Assembly: GCF_017255185.1 (NCBI RefSeq)
Contig: NZ_JAFKCZ010000023.1
Span: 1-45,156 of the forward strand
Reading direction: 5' to 3'
Origin: Parahaliea mediterranea
Lineage (GTDB): Bacteria > Pseudomonadota > Gammaproteobacteria > Pseudomonadales > Halieaceae
DNA: 45,156 bases
Within the stretch, counting starts at the first letter, position 1, and every line of letters starts with the position of its first letter. Below are positions 26,342 through 36,199 of this stretch, piece after piece. Position numbers and translations under genes: made by a program. The notes beneath the pieces were generated by a model. The model was not told the origin of the DNA and made no database searches. It saw only the letters and a program-made list of their open reading frames with translations.

Positions 26342-28156
26342 ATGAGCGAAAACCCGCCTATCAAGCTGCGCATCCCGCGACAGGACCTGGCTGCTTTTGA
26401 GTTGTTCCCCCTCGACGCGGACAGCGCGCGGCAGTGGGCCCACGCACTGCCGGTGACCAATACCCGGCTGTCGGTGTCGCGGCTGCGCGACGCGGTCCGC
26501 GACCTCAACCGGGTGCAAATCGCCGCCGCCGACCGCTTCGGCATTATGGAGGAGCTGTCGCCGAGCCTTCAGGTCGCGGTCACCAACCTGTCCCGCCGCT
26601 TCCTCAACCAGCCCCTGGTATTGCCGGAGGAGCCGCGCCAGCTCGCCGAGCTGGCGGAAAACCTCTACAGCGCCTTCAGCACGGCCTATACCCTGGTCGC
26701 CGTGCACGCCATCCAGCAGCGCGAACAACTGGGCGATGTCAACCCGGCGCGCCTGACCTGCGAGAGCCTGCAGCGGGCGATTAGCTTCGCCGGCCGGCGC
26801 ATGCTGCAGACTTTCCAGCTGTACCAGAACGTGGAGCCCGGCGGCTGGCTCACCCTGCACCAGCTCTACGCCCTCGGCGAGCGCCAGCGCCTGGCCGAGC
26901 TGCCGGTGCGGGACCAGCACAACCGGCAGGTGACACTGCAGGAAAGCTATCTGCAGGCACTGCTGCTGGGCTGCTGCAAGGCCAACCAATTGCGCCAGAG
27001 CGATCTCGTGGGAGTTCACCGGGGCTTGCAGGAGTGGAGCGGCAAGGTGCGGCTACTGGGTGTCGAGGACGCCGACGAAGCCCTGTTCATGATCGATCTC
27101 AACGGCGACCACCCCCCCGTGTACAACACCTCCTCGACCCAGCGCAGCCGCAACCAGCGCTATATCGACACCCGGGAACTGGTCGATCACCTGGAACAGC
27201 TGCGCGAGCGGGACCGCGCCAGCGGCCGCCTGGGGCTGCGCCTGGATGACGAAATCACCCTGCCCTCCAACCTGCTGGACCACCTGATCGCCTCCCTCGG
27301 CAGCCACAGCCTGCGCAATTTCAGCCGCGCCGCCGGCTCCGATACCGAACTGGAAGTCGCCGTGGGCCTGAGCAGCGCCCACTACCACGTCGCCGGCGGC
27401 AAGCCCTTCGCGGAATTACTGCCGCGACACCTGCTGGCGGCCGCCAGCCACGATCCCTTCACCGCGCGCGATCCCGGCCGCGACCACTGGGAAAAAGCCG
27501 AGGCGGACGACATTCACCGCGGGGAGGCCGATGCCAACAGCCACACCGGCGGCCCCCCGGTGGTGGAAATGGAAGATACCAGCGAGGCCCTGTCGGGCGA
27601 GCGCCACCCGGGACTGCGTTTTCCCGTGTACCGGGTCAGCGCCATCAACGCCAGCCCCGGCGGCTACTGCCTCGAGTGGACACAACGCACGCCGCCCAAC
27701 CTGCGCTCCGGCGACGTCATGTGCGTGCGCGAACCGGGACAGCGCGAGTGGGTCATTGCCGCGGTGCGCTGGGTGAGCGCGCTGGAACAGGCCAACACCC
27801 TGGTCGGGGTGGAGCTGTTGAGCCCCAAGGCCATGCCCTATGGCGCGCGCACCGTGGGCCAGCGCGGCGCGCTGTCCGAGCCGATGCGCGTGCTGCTGCT
27901 GCCCGAGATCAAACTGGTGGGCAAGCCCCATACCCTGATCACCCCGCGCACCGGCTTCCGCGAACGGCAGAAGGTGGTGCTGCTGCGACAGGGGGAGGAG
28001 TTCCTGGTGCAGCTACAGCGCCAGGTGGGGGCCGCCCCCGGCTTCAGCCAGTTCGACTTCCGCTACATCCGCGAGTTGGAACAGAACAACAGCGCCATTG
28101 CCGAACCCGTGGAACTGCCCCGGCCCGCCTTCGACTCCCTGTGGTCGGAGATTTGA
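26342..28156 (+). CDS. PilZ-like domain protein, possible cyclic-di-GMP binder
   Basis: A 604-residue cytoplasmic protein, mostly helical in its first 400 residues. In the C-terminal quarter [17 protein letters not shown] and SGDVMCVRE followed by WVIAAVRWV resemble a PilZ domain, including the NxSxxG element. An arginine pair that would complete a c-di-GMP site is not evident in the usual place, so ligand binding is uncertain. Similar large proteins are found near efp in related gammaproteobacteria. GGAGG and GGAA precede the ATG at 26342. Function unknown. Confidence 0.7.
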   Translation: MSENPPIKLRIPRQDLAAFELFPLDADSARQWAHALPVTNTRLSVSRLRDAVRDLNRVQIAAADRFGIMEELSPSLQVAVTNLSRRFLNQPLVLPEEPRQLAELAENLYSAFSTAYTLVAVHAIQQREQLGDVNPARLTCESLQRAISFAGRRMLQTFQLYQNVEPGGWLTLHQLYALGERQRLAELPVRDQHNRQVTLQESYLQALLLGCCKANQLRQSDLVGVHRGLQEWSGKVRLLGVEDADEALFMIDLNGDHPPVYNTSSTQRSRNQRYIDTRELVDHLEQLRERDRASGRLGLRLDDEITLPSNLLDHLIASLGSHSLRNFSRAAGSDTELEVAVGLSSAHYHVAGGKPFAELLPRHLLAAASHDPFTARDPGRDHWEKAEADDIHRGEADANSHTGGPPVVEMEDTSEALSGERHPGLRFPVYRVSAINASPGGYCLEWTQRTPPNLRSGDVMCVREPGQREWVIAAVRWVSALEQANTLVGVELLSPKAMPYGARTVGQRGALSEPMRVLLLPEIKLVGKPHTLITPRTGFRERQKVVLLRQGEEFLVQLQRQVGAAPGFSQFDFRYIRELEQNNSAIAEPVELPRPAFDSLWSEI

Positions 28157-28178
28157 GCGAAGCCCGGCGCGCGGCGGA

Positions 28179-29396
28179 TCAGCTGCCCGGCAGGTAGCGG
28201 TCGGAGATACCCAGCAGGTAGAGAATGGCGTCCAGGCCCAGGGTGGAGATGGACTGCTCGGCGGACTGCTTGACCAGTGGCTTGGCGCGAAAGGCCACCC
28301 CCAGGCCGGCGATACTGAGCATCGGCAGGTCGTTGGCGCCGTCACCCACCGCGATCACCTGCTGCAGGTCAATGCCCTCCCGGGCGGCGATCTCCCGCAG
28401 CAATTCCGCCTTGCGCCGGCCATCGACGATATCCCCGCGCACTTCACCGGTCACCGCGCCATCGCGGATGTCCAGTTCGTTGGCGTACACGTGATCAATC
28501 CCCAGCCGCTCCTGCAGTTGCCGCGCGAAATAGGTGAAACCGCCGGACAGGATGGCGGTGCGATAGCCCAGGCGCCTCAGCGTACTGATCAGGTGCTCGG
28601 CGCCCTCGGTGATGCGCAGGCGTTCGCCGATGCCCGCCAGCGCCGACTCGGGCAGCCCCTTGAGCAGGGCGACCCGGGCGCGAAAACTTTCGTTGAAATC
28701 CAGCTCGCCACGCATGGCGCGCTCGGTGATCGCGCTGACCTCATCGCCGACCCCTGCCTCCCGGGCCAGCTCGTCGATGACCTCCGCCTCGATCAGGGTG
28801 GAATCCATGTCGAAAGCCACCAGGCGGCGGTGACGGCGGAACATGTTGTCTTCCTGCAGCGCCAGGTCGACATCGAGGCTGGAGGACAGCTCCAGCAGGT
28901 CGCGGCGGAATGCCTCCGGATCCCCCAGCGGGCCGCGCACCGAGAATTCCGCGCAGGCCTTGCTCAACGGCGGCAGCTCGCCGAGTGGGATGCGGCCGGA
29001 CAGGCGGGTAATGCCGTCGATGCCCAAACCGTGATCGGCGAACACCGCGCTCACCCGCGATACCTGCTCGGCGGTGATTTTCCGTGCCAGCAGGGTGATG
29101 ATGTAGCGCGCGCGACCCTGGGCCTCCACCCACTCGCGGTAGCTTTCCGGCGCCACGGTCTCGCTGCGCAGCTTGAGCCCGCTGTCCTCGGCGAACGCCT
29201 CCAGCGCCGCTAGCAGTCCGGCGCGCTCGTGCCCGGCCGGCAGCTCCACCAGCAGGCCCATGGACAGCGTGGCGTGAATCACCGCCTGGCCGATATCCAG
29301 CACGTTGCCCGCGTGCCGCGCCAGGATGCCAGTAACCGCGGTGGTGATGCCGGGCCGGTCGGGCCCGGACAGGGTAATGAGCAGGATTTCATTCAC
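28179..29396 (-). CDS. serB: phosphoserine phosphatase
   Basis: The last step of serine synthesis. The product has 405 residues, the long form with two N-terminal ACT-like domains (LLITLSGPDRPGITTAVTGI at the start and YIITLLARKITAEQVSRV near 100) followed by the HAD phosphatase domain. Catalytic motifs are AFDMDST (DMDST at 196-200), LSGGFTYFA and VGDGANDLPML. The start is GTG at 29396, and the following residues MNEILLITLSGPDRPG match the family. The length agrees with Pseudomonas-type SerB. It is divergent from the AhpA/Smp-like gene, with a long palindrome between them. Confidence 0.96.
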   Translation of the reverse strand: MNEILLITLSGPDRPGITTAVTGILARHAGNVLDIGQAVIHATLSMGLLVELPAGHERAGLLAALEAFAEDSGLKLRSETVAPESYREWVEAQGRARYIITLLARKITAEQVSRVSAVFADHGLGIDGITRLSGRIPLGELPPLSKACAEFSVRGPLGDPEAFRRDLLELSSSLDVDLALQEDNMFRRHRRLVAFDMDSTLIEAEVIDELAREAGVGDEVSAITERAMRGELDFNESFRARVALLKGLPESALAGIGERLRITEGAEHLISTLRRLGYRTAILSGGFTYFARQLQERLGIDHVYANELDIRDGAVTGEVRGDIVDGRRKAELLREIAAREGIDLQQVIAVGDGANDLPMLSIAGLGVAFRAKPLVKQSAEQSISTLGLDAILYLLGISDRYLPGS

Positions 29397-29443
29397 GGGC
29401 GACTCTCGCTGGCTCTAGCAGGATGCGAAGCGCGGTATTCTAA

Positions 29444-29499
29444 GGAAATAGGGGACGGATACCAATTCCTTAGGGAATTGGTATCCGTCCCCTATTTCC
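29444..29499. repeat. perfect 26-bp-arm palindrome between serB and the AhpA-like gene
   Basis: Arm 29444-29469 and arm 29474-29499 are perfect inverse copies around a 4-base loop (TTAG). The outer parts read GGAAATAGGGGACGGATACC and its complement. Palindromes with GGGGAC at the arms are typical of REP elements mobilised by RAYT transposases, so this may be such an element. It lies 48 bp before the GTG start of the AhpA-like gene and could also act as a two-way terminator. Confidence 0.9.
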
Positions 29500-29547
29500 C
29501 GCTGGTGGTTTATACTCTGGCGCTTTGCACCAGAATTCACGGGCCGC

Positions 29548-30789
29548 GTGTTTAAACGGATACAAAACCTGAGCCTGGGCCCGCAGCTGGCCCTTATCGC
29601 CGCCGCCTGCTGCCTGCTGGTGAGCCTGGCCCTGGTGTTGCTGGCCACCCGCTCCAGCCAGCACTTGCTGCAGTCCCAGCAGGCCGAGCACGGCCGGGCC
29701 CTGGCGCAGCAGATAGCCAGCCGCCTGGGCACCGCGCTGGAAACCGGCGACCTGTTGAGCGTGGCCGCCTCCCTGCAGCGCTTCGCGACCACTTCCCCCG
29801 CCGAGCAGGTGGCCATTTTCGATGTGGAGGGCAAGGCGCTGGGAGAGGCCGGCGAACCCCGGGGGACGCAATTGCAGCGCTACCGCGCGCCGGTGCGCAT
29901 CGCCGGGGACGTGGCCGGCGAGGTGGTGATCACCCTGAGTACCGACCGCGCCCAGGAGGCGCGCTGGCGCTTCCTGCTGAGCCTGCTGGGCCTGGCCATC
30001 CTGCTCAGCGTGGCGGTGTACGGCCTCTGCCTGCACCTGGGCCAGCGCCTGGGCCAGCGGCTGCTGGCGCTGCGCAAGCGGGTGCTGCTGGAGGAAAACC
30101 GCGACGCGGTACCACCGGACAATGAGATCGAGGCACTGGCCAGGGAGATCGACGCCCTGCCCATGGACCTGCTGCGGGCGCGCTCGGGTGCCGGCCCCCG
30201 GGACGAGAACTACACCGGTAGCGCGATTCTCTACCTGCACCTGACTAGCCTGATGGAGTATGTGGACACGCTGGACGAGCAGTCCCTGCACCGCTACACG
30301 GACCGCCTGCACCAGGTGGTGTACGCGGCGGCGGGCTTCTACGGCGGCCGCATCCAGGTGATGCGACAGTTCGGCCTGGCGATTTTCTTTACCGGTGACA
30401 GCAGCGCGGGCAGCACGGCCTTTCGCGCGGCGTCCTGCGCCTGGCTGGTGCAGGCGGTGGGCCGCGAGGTGGAGAAGCAGATGTCGCTGTCGCTGGGCAT
30501 GGCGATGGCGGTGGCCCACTGCGAGCTGGGGCTGGGGGACGAGGCGGATATCTACCCGGGGCTGTATATGCAGCACACCCTGGACGAGTTGCAGGCGGTC
30601 TGCGCCAGCCGGCCGCCGCGGGTGATGCTGTCACCGGCGGCCTGCGAGGATGTGGATATCAGCGGACGGGTGGAGCACCAACCCAGCGAGCTGGGGGAGT
30701 ACGCCATCCTGGAAAGCTTCGAGGGGCCCTACGCGGATTTGCTGGAGCGACAGTTGCAGTTGATTTTGCGGAAGCTGTCTGGGCCATAG
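29548..30789 (+). CDS. AhpA/Smp-like membrane protein
   Basis: A 413-residue inner-membrane protein. TM1 is about residues 12-33, TM2 about 142-163, with a periplasmic domain between them. After a HAMP-like linker the cytoplasmic C-terminal part (SAILYLHLTSLMEYVDTL; AGFYGGRIQVMRQFGLAIFF; MSLSLGMAMAVAHCELG) resembles a degenerate adenylate/guanylate cyclase fold, without an obvious set of catalytic aspartates. SerB-linked membrane proteins of this kind are called Smp in E. coli and AhpA in Pseudomonas. The start is GTG, with a weak ribosome site. Function unknown; a sensor role is plausible. Confidence 0.8.
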   Translation: MFKRIQNLSLGPQLALIAAACCLLVSLALVLLATRSSQHLLQSQQAEHGRALAQQIASRLGTALETGDLLSVAASLQRFATTSPAEQVAIFDVEGKALGEAGEPRGTQLQRYRAPVRIAGDVAGEVVITLSTDRAQEARWRFLLSLLGLAILLSVAVYGLCLHLGQRLGQRLLALRKRVLLEENRDAVPPDNEIEALAREIDALPMDLLRARSGAGPRDENYTGSAILYLHLTSLMEYVDTLDEQSLHRYTDRLHQVVYAAAGFYGGRIQVMRQFGLAIFFTGDSSAGSTAFRAASCAWLVQAVGREVEKQMSLSLGMAMAVAHCELGLGDEADIYPGLYMQHTLDELQAVCASRPPRVMLSPAACEDVDISGRVEHQPSELGEYAILESFEGPYADLLERQLQLILRKLSGP

Positions 30790-31187
30790 GCCTAAGCTAC
30801 GCAAGCGAACTAACCCCAAACGTTAGACTGTGGTAGCGGCAACCGACCGGACAGGTCCGCTACGCGACACGCTACAAGCATGACGTCCCTGTCGCGCTCG
30901 GCAACGGCCATCCATGGCCGTTGACGGTCGCTACGCGGACCTGTCCGGCCGGATGCCTTCAGTCTACGGACACTACGTTCGTTCAACCGGAACTGCCCAC
31001 AAGCCAATAACGGAGTATTGAGAGAAGTACCGAAGGCGCGGGCGGTGGGGGGCGCTTTCGGGACCGTGCGAGGCATGGATGCCGAGGACGAGCCCCCATG
31101 GATGGGTTCACGGCGTGTCCCGAAAGCGCCCCCCACCGGTCGTGCCGCCACCATGCCGCTAACGGTGGGCTAAGAACTAAACAGCTG
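30790..31187. repeat. intergenic repeat island with nested inverted repeats
   Basis: About 400 bp of repeats and no gene. Element one: CCGGACAGGTCCGC (30847-30860) and its inverse (30935-30948), enclosing the smaller hairpin CAACGGCCA / TGGCCGTTG (30902-30910, 30915-30923). Element two: a perfect 21-bp inverted pair at 31044-31064 and 31117-31137 (GGTGGGGGGCGCTTTCGGGAC and its complement, 20 bases of it shown by GGTGGGGGGCGCTTTCGGGA), enclosing GGCATGGATGCC and CCCATGGATGGG. It lies between the convergent ends of the AhpA-like gene and parC. I believe similar elements recur in marine gammaproteobacterial genomes, but that is from memory. Confidence 0.85.
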
Positions 31188-33446
31188 TTATCCTTCAACC
31201 ACCATACTGTCGACCTTCTGGAACCCGCGCGGCAGCTTGTTGCCCCGGCGGCCGCGCTCGCCGCGGTAGTGCTCCAGCTCGTTGAACTTGAGGCTCAGGT
31301 GGCGCTTGCCCGCGTGGACCACCAGCGACTGCTGCTCGCCCAGCACCTGCACCGCCACCACGAACTCCTCGCGGCTCTGCACCCGGGCCGAGGGGATACC
31401 GAGGATCTTGTTGCCCTTGCCCCGGGCCATCTGCGGCAGGTCGGCCAGCGGGAACACCAGCAGGCGCCCTTCGTTGGACACCGCCGCCACCCACTTGCCC
31501 TCGGCGCCGCCTTCCGGGATCGCCGCCGGCTGCATCACCCGCCCGCCCTTGGGCAGGCTCAGGGCCGCCTTGCCGGCGCGGTTTTTCGACTGCAGGTCGC
31601 CGAGCTTGCCGACAAAACCGTAACCCGCGTCCGAGGCCAGCAGGAACAGCTGGTCCTCGGCGCCCATCATCATGCCCTCGAAGGTCGCCCCCGAGGGTGG
31701 ATTGATGCGGCCGGTGACCGGTTCGCCCTGGCCCCGGGCCGAGGGCAGGTTGTGGGAGGCCAGGGTGTAGGAGCGGCCGGTGGAGTCGAGGATCACCACC
31801 GGCTGGTTGCTGCGGCCGCGGGCGGCCATCTTGTAGCCGTCGCCGGACTTGTAGCTCAGGCTGGTGGGGTCGATGTCGTGGCCCTTGGCGGCGCGGATCC
31901 AGCCCTTGTCCGACATTACCACGGTGATCGGGTCGGCGCTCATCAGCTCCAGGGCGCTGAAGGCCCGGGCCTCTTCCCGCTGCGCCAGGGGCGAGCGGCG
32001 GTCGTCGCCGTACTGCTCGGCCACCGCCTTCAGCTCCTTCTTGATCAGCGTCTTCAGCCGGGCCTCGGAGCCCAGGGTTTGCTCCAGCTTGTCGCGTTCC
32101 TGCTCGAGCTCGTCCTGCTCGCCGCGAATCTTCATCTCCTCGAGCTTGGCCAGGTTGCGCAGCTTCAATTCGAGGATGGCCTCGGCCTGCACGTCGGTGA
32201 TGCCGAAGCGCTCCATCAACGCGAGCTTGGGCTTGTCCTCGGTGCGGATGATGTGGATCACCTCGTCGATATTGAGGTAGGCCACCAGATAGCCTTCCAG
32301 GATGTGCAGGCGCCTGAGCACCCGCTCCAGGCGGTATTCCAGGCGCCGGCGCACGGTGGTGGTGCGGAACTGCAGCCACTCCCTGAGGATCACGTCCAGG
32401 GACTTCACCGCCGGGCGTCCGTCGATGCCGATCAGGTTCAGGTTGACCCGGTAGGTCTTCTCCAGGTCGGTGGTGGCGAACAGGTGGCTCATCAGCGCCT
32501 CGACGTCCACCCGGTTGGAACGCGGCACGATCACCAGGCGGGTCGGGTTTTCGTGGTCGGACTCGTCGCGCAAATCCGCCACCATCGGCAGCTTCTTGGC
32601 CTGCATCTGCTGGGCGATCTGCTCCAGCAGCCGCGAGCCGGACACCTGGTAGGGCAGCGCGTTGACCACGATATCGCCGTTCTCCCGCTCCCACACCGCG
32701 CGCATGCGCATGCCGCCGCGACCGGTTTGGTACATGCGCAGGATTTCCTCCCGCGGGGTGATGATCTCCGCCTCGGTGGGGTAGTCCGGCCCCTGAACGT
32801 GCTCGCACAACTCCTCCAGGGTCGCCCTGGGCGACTCCAGCAGGTGCACCGCCGCGGCGACCACCTCGCGCAGGTTGTGGGGCGGCACGTCGGTGGCCAT
32901 GCCCACGGCGATGCCGGTGATGCCGTTGAGCAGCACGTTGGGCACCTGGGCGGGCAGTACCGATGGCTCATCCAGAGTGCCGTCGAAGTTGGGCACCCAG
33001 TCCACCGTGCCCTGGCCCAGCTCGCCCAACAGCACGTCGGCGTAGGGGGTCAGGCGCGACTCGGTGTAGCGCATGGCGGCGAAGGACTTGGGATCGTCGG
33101 GTGAGCCCCAGTTGCCCTGGCCGTCCACCAGCGGGTAGCGGTAACTGAACTCCTGGGCCATCAGCACCATGGCCTCGTAGGCGGCGCTGTCACCGTGGGG
33201 GTGGAATTTACCGATTACGTCGCCCACGGTGCGGGCGGATTTCTTGTACTTGGCCGAGGCCTTCAGGCCCAGCTCGCTCATGGCGTAGACAATGCGCCGC
33301 TGCACGGGCTTGAGCCCGTCGCCGATATGGGGCAGCGCCCGGTCCAGGATCACGTACATGGAGTAGTCCAGGTACGCCTTTTCGGTGTATTGCTTGAGGG
33401 AGACCTTTTCGGCGCCGTCCTCGTCCAGTTGCAGCATGTCGGACAT
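31188..33446 (-). CDS. parC: DNA topoisomerase IV subunit A
   Basis: ParC is the breakage-reunion subunit of topoisomerase IV, which unlinks daughter chromosomes. The product has 752 residues, the normal length. The catalytic tyrosine is Tyr127 in [10 protein letters not shown]. The quinolone-resistance region [12 protein letters not shown] keeps Ser87 and Glu91, equal to Ser80 and Glu84 of E. coli, the sensitive form. The C-terminal third holds the beta-pinwheel repeats (for example [18 protein letters not shown]). The ATG is at 33446. The usual partner parE is not in the window. Confidence 0.97.
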   Translation of the reverse strand: MSDMLQLDEDGAEKVSLKQYTEKAYLDYSMYVILDRALPHIGDGLKPVQRRIVYAMSELGLKASAKYKKSARTVGDVIGKFHPHGDSAAYEAMVLMAQEFSYRYPLVDGQGNWGSPDDPKSFAAMRYTESRLTPYADVLLGELGQGTVDWVPNFDGTLDEPSVLPAQVPNVLLNGITGIAVGMATDVPPHNLREVVAAAVHLLESPRATLEELCEHVQGPDYPTEAEIITPREEILRMYQTGRGGMRMRAVWERENGDIVVNALPYQVSGSRLLEQIAQQMQAKKLPMVADLRDESDHENPTRLVIVPRSNRVDVEALMSHLFATTDLEKTYRVNLNLIGIDGRPAVKSLDVILREWLQFRTTTVRRRLEYRLERVLRRLHILEGYLVAYLNIDEVIHIIRTEDKPKLALMERFGITDVQAEAILELKLRNLAKLEEMKIRGEQDELEQERDKLEQTLGSEARLKTLIKKELKAVAEQYGDDRRSPLAQREEARAFSALELMSADPITVVMSDKGWIRAAKGHDIDPTSLSYKSGDGYKMAARGRSNQPVVILDSTGRSYTLASHNLPSARGQGEPVTGRINPPSGATFEGMMMGAEDQLFLLASDAGYGFVGKLGDLQSKNRAGKAALSLPKGGRVMQPAAIPEGGAEGKWVAAVSNEGRLLVFPLADLPQMARGKGNKILGIPSARVQSREEFVVAVQVLGEQQSLVVHAGKRHLSLKFNELEHYRGERGRRGNKLPRGFQKVDSMVVEG

Positions 33447-33481
33447 GTCTTACTCGGTCCTGTATTGGGTAACACGTGGCG

Positions 33482-33506
33482 GCCCCGCTCGGGGGCGGAG
33501 CGGGGC
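33482..33506 (-). terminator. strong hairpin between the cNMP-binding gene and parC
   Basis: Arms GCCCCGCTC (33482-33490) and GAGCGGGGC (33498-33506) form a 9-bp GC-rich stem. A T-run occurs only on the plus strand, six bases beyond the stem. Both flanking genes read on the minus strand, so this could limit read-through into parC, but as a terminator in that direction it lacks the T-run. Confidence 0.4.
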
Positions 33507-33532
33507 TGCCGGGTTTTTTAGGTGTGGGCGTA

Positions 33533-34357
33533 CTATATGTCGAAATCGCGGTCGCGGGTACTACTGCGCAGGCCCACCAGTTGTTCGTTGAGGTTAACGA
33601 TGGAGTTCGCCATGTCGATCAGCAGGCTGTGAATGGTAGCCGGGTTGCTCTTGATCAGGTCGGTGAACTGCTCCTTGGGCACCTTGACCACGGCGCAGCT
33701 GGTCTTGGCCTTGACGGTGGCGCTGCGGTCGGCGTGGGTCAGGGCCGCCATGGCGCCAAAGATCTCGCCCTCGCCGATACGACCCACGGTGACGTCATCC
33801 ACCAGCACCTCGGCCACGCCGGTGGACAGGTTGAAGACGTAATCGGCGCGGTCGCCCTGGCGAATGATGATCTCTCCCGGCTCGTAGATTTCAAAACCCG
33901 GGGTGGCCTGGCTGTCCTCGTTGGTGCGCGCGGCGGTCAGGCGCAGCATCATGCCCGCGTAGGTGATGAGCAGGCGGGTCCACAACTTGATGGCCGTCGG
34001 CTCGGCGAACACCCGCTGCATGAACTCCAGCGCGGGGTAGCTATACAGACTGGCGCCCGCCTCGCTGCCGTAGAACACCGCCATGTCCTTGTGGGTCACG
34101 CCGGCGATGTCCGGCAACAGCATGTCGCCCTCTTCCAGGAAGTACACCGTGCGCCCGCGGTAGCGCGCGCTGATCGAACCGCTGTCGATAAGGTAGAACT
34201 TGCCGCCGTCGAAACCGCGAAAATGGCCCTCGGGGGTGGCGTCCACCTCGAGACGCACCGGCGGGATATTCACGACATCGAGCAGCGCGGTCACCAGCTC
34301 CTTGTACTGCTGGTTCAGTTTGTTGAAATCCTGGGCGAGCTCTGCGTTCGCTAACAT
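33533..34357 (-). CDS. cyclic-nucleotide-binding-domain protein
   Basis: A 274-residue protein with two CRP-like beta-barrels. The better one is near residues 165-260: YEPGEIIIRQGDRADYVF, VGRIGEGEIFGAMAAL and RSATVKAKTSCAVVKVPKEQF. A weaker copy near 45-120 includes FYLIDSGSISARYRGRTVYFLEEGDML. No DNA-binding helix-turn-helix follows, so it is probably not a CRP-type transcription factor; a regulatory or scaffolding role is more likely. The ATG at 34357 was preferred to upstream codons because the extra N-terminus has no family character. Confidence 0.85.
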   Translation of the reverse strand: MLANAELAQDFNKLNQQYKELVTALLDVVNIPPVRLEVDATPEGHFRGFDGGKFYLIDSGSISARYRGRTVYFLEEGDMLLPDIAGVTHKDMAVFYGSEAGASLYSYPALEFMQRVFAEPTAIKLWTRLLITYAGMMLRLTAARTNEDSQATPGFEIYEPGEIIIRQGDRADYVFNLSTGVAEVLVDDVTVGRIGEGEIFGAMAALTHADRSATVKAKTSCAVVKVPKEQFTDLIKSNPATIHSLLIDMANSIVNLNEQLVGLRSSTRDRDFDI

Positions 34358-34554
34358 AGTTGGCCCTGTGTCTGTTGGTACGGGGCTCCGCCGTGCCCCT
34401 GCTTTCGACTGCGGGCGCTGGCGGATTTCCATCCGGCGCCTGGGCAGTATATTAGCAAGTGCATCGCCGGGGGAGTATCGGAAACCGGAGTTTTCTGGAA
34501 TCGGGCCGGCGCCATCGCTAGAATCGGCCACTCCACATCCGAGGCAACTGTACC

Positions 34555-35037
34555 GTGAACATTTCCGACAACTGTGTCGCCACCTTCCATTACACCCTGC
34601 GCGACGAACAGGGTGGCGAGCTGGAAAGCTCCCGCGGCGGCGAACCCAGCGCCTACCTGCACGGCGCCAACAACATCATACCCGGCCTGGAAAACGCCCT
34701 GGCCGGCCACGGCCCCGGCGAAACGGTGGAAATCACCCTGCCGCCCGCCGACGCCTACGGGCTGCGCAATGCCGAGCGGGAGCAAAAAGTGCCGGTCAAA
34801 CACCTGCTGTTCGAGGGCCGGCTGCGCCCCGGCGCGGTGGCCCAGCTCAACACCAGCCAGGGCCGGGTGCCGGTCACCGTGCTCAAGGTGGGCCGCCACT
34901 CGGCCACCGTCGATACCAATCACCCCCTGGCGGGCAAGACCCTGTGCTTCGAGGTCGAGATCCTCGAGGTGCGCGAAGCCACCGGCGAGGAAATCGACCA
35001 CGGCCATGCCCACGGCGTCGGCGGCCACCAGCATTGA
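34555..35037 (+). CDS. slyD: FKBP-type peptidyl-prolyl isomerase, SlyD-like
   Basis: A 160-residue isomerase with SlyD layout: FKBP halves around an IF chaperone domain. Features are ISDNCVATFHYTLRDEQGGELESS, LHGANNIIPGLENALAGHGPGE, PPADAYGLRN, and the second FKBP half NTNHPLAGKTLCFEVEILEVR-like (here DTNHPLAGKTLCFEVEIL). The tail HGHAHGVGGHQH is a short histidine-rich metal-binding end, shorter than in E. coli SlyD. The start is GTG at 34555 with GAGG upstream. The stop overlaps the TTG start of the acetyltransferase gene. Confidence 0.92.
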   Translation: MNISDNCVATFHYTLRDEQGGELESSRGGEPSAYLHGANNIIPGLENALAGHGPGETVEITLPPADAYGLRNAEREQKVPVKHLLFEGRLRPGAVAQLNTSQGRVPVTVLKVGRHSATVDTNHPLAGKTLCFEVEILEVREATGEEIDHGHAHGVGGHQH

Positions 35038-35507
35038 GCGCGGAACGGGAAACGGCGCTGCGCTGGCAAGTCAGCGCCTTCGACGCGCTGAACCTGCGGG
35101 AACTCTACGCCGCCCTGCGGCTGCGGCAGGCGGTGTTCGTGGTGGAGCAGGACTGCGCCTACCAGGACCTGGACGACCGGGACCAGGGCGCCCTGCACAT
35201 GCTGTGCTGGCGGGGCGGCGAATTGCTCGCCACCCAGCGCTGCCTGCCCCCGGGCCTCAGCTATCCCGAAAGCTCCCTGGGCCGCATCGTGGTGGCGCCC
35301 GCCGCCCGCGGCCTGCAGCTGGGGCGGGAGCTGGTGCAGCGGGGTATCGATCACAACCTGGCGCAGTGGCCAGGCAGCGGCATTCGCATCGGCGCCCAGG
35401 CACACCTGGAGCGCTTCTACGGCAGCCTGGGCTTTGTCCGCGACGGGGAGAATTACCTGGAGGACGGGATTCCCCATGTGCATATGAATTACGCGGCGCC
35501 ACGGTAG
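35034..35507 (+). CDS. elaA: GNAT acetyltransferase, ElaA family
   Basis: A 157-residue N-acetyltransferase of the ElaA type. Signs are LYAALRLRQAVFVVEQDCAYQDLDDRD (the ElaA N-terminal signature, R-x-x-VFVVEQ-x-C-x-Y-x-D-x-D), the acetyl-CoA site LGRIVVAPAARGLQLGRELV, and the C-terminal AQAHLERFYGSLGF and GIPHVHM. It starts with TTG overlapping the slyD stop (TTGA), so translation appears coupled. Its substrate is unknown. Last gene of this short operon. Confidence 0.88.
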   Translation: MSAERETALRWQVSAFDALNLRELYAALRLRQAVFVVEQDCAYQDLDDRDQGALHMLCWRGGELLATQRCLPPGLSYPESSLGRIVVAPAARGLQLGRELVQRGIDHNLAQWPGSGIRIGAQAHLERFYGSLGFVRDGENYLEDGIPHVHMNYAAPR

Positions 35508-35632
35508 GGCCGGTTTCAACCGGCCTGTTCAGCGTTTTGACGGCAGAATAAATGATCCGGTAAAAAGAGGGCCGTTGTGTCCGGGAAAGAGGGGCGGATC
35601 CTCGGCCGTGCAGGGGGGATCGGTGTCTCGGT

Positions 35633-35695
35633 GGCCGAATGAATTCGGTCCTACAGGGGGTGGGGGTGGTTTTGTAGGGCCGAATTCATTCGGCC
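35633..35695. repeat. inverted pair of GAATTC-type repeats (REPIN-like)
   Basis: The 22-base arms at 35633-35654 (GGCCGAATGAATTCGGTCCT...) and 35674-35695 are inverse copies with one mismatch, around a 19-base G/T-rich loop. Each arm is itself a palindrome (GGCCGAAT-GA-ATTCGGCC type). The same unit occurs in direct array at 41.0-41.2 kb. Two REP units in opposite orientation are the plan of a REPIN. It lies between elaA and dtd, which converge. Confidence 0.9.
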
Positions 35696-35703
35696 AACCG
35701 GAG

Positions 35704-36147
35704 CTAATCCGTGAGTTCCAGCAAGAAGGTCACCGGCCCGTCGTTAACCAGCGACACCTGCATGTCGGCGCCAAAGCGACCAAAGGCACAGTTGCCGTGC
35801 CTGGCCCGCAGCAGCTTGCAGCATTCATCGTAGAGCACCTCGGCCTCCACCGGCGGCATGGCGCTGGTGAAGCTCGGCCGCAGGCCCTTGCGGGTCTCCG
35901 CCGACAGGGTGAACTGGGACACCAGCAACACCCCGCCGCCGGTGTCCGCCACGCTGCGGTTCATGCGCCCCTCGTCGTCGGCGAACACCCGGTAGCGCAG
36001 CACTTTGTCCAGCAGCCGTGCGGCCCGGGTCTCGTCGTCGCCCCGGTCCAGGCCCAGCAGTACCAGCAGGCCCGGGCCGATCTCGCCGATGCAATCGCCG
36101 TTTACACATACGGCGGCGGAACTGACGCGCTGGATGAGTGCTTTCAT
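35704..36147 (-). CDS. dtd: D-aminoacyl-tRNA deacylase
   Basis: The enzyme removes D-amino acids wrongly loaded onto tRNA. It has 147 residues, normal length. The start [20 protein letters not shown], the catalytic SQFTL (77-81, Thr80) and the cross-subunit motif NDGPVTF near the end are all present. The ATG at 36147 is only eight bases from a long hairpin, and no Shine-Dalgarno sequence is visible in that gap. It follows typA on the same strand. Confidence 0.96.
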   Translation of the reverse strand: MKALIQRVSSAAVCVNGDCIGEIGPGLLVLLGLDRGDDETRAARLLDKVLRYRVFADDEGRMNRSVADTGGGVLLVSQFTLSAETRKGLRPSFTSAMPPVEAEVLYDECCKLLRARHGNCAFGRFGADMQVSLVNDGPVTFLLELTD

Positions 36148-36155
36148 AGACGCAT

Positions 36156-36199
36156 CGGGGACCGTTTACCGGGTGGATGGTTCGGTAAAACGGTCCCCG
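36156..36199. repeat. GGGGACCG palindrome between typA and dtd
   Basis: Arm CGGGGACCGTTTACCG (36156-36171) pairs with CGGTAAAACGGTCCCCG (36183-36199) with one bulged base, around an 11-base loop. It is of the same style as the GGGGACGG palindrome at 29444. It sits between the typA stop (36205) and the dtd start (36147), eight bases from the latter, so it may act as a terminator or affect dtd translation. Confidence 0.85.

Noticed and set aside
30389-30634. Separate small genes inside the AhpA-like gene
   Set aside because: Arg/Pro-rich shadow frames in other phases of a well-supported coding region.
31098-33104. Long open frame on the plus strand opposite parC
   Set aside because: Antisense to parC, no recognisable domain, composition typical of shadow frames.
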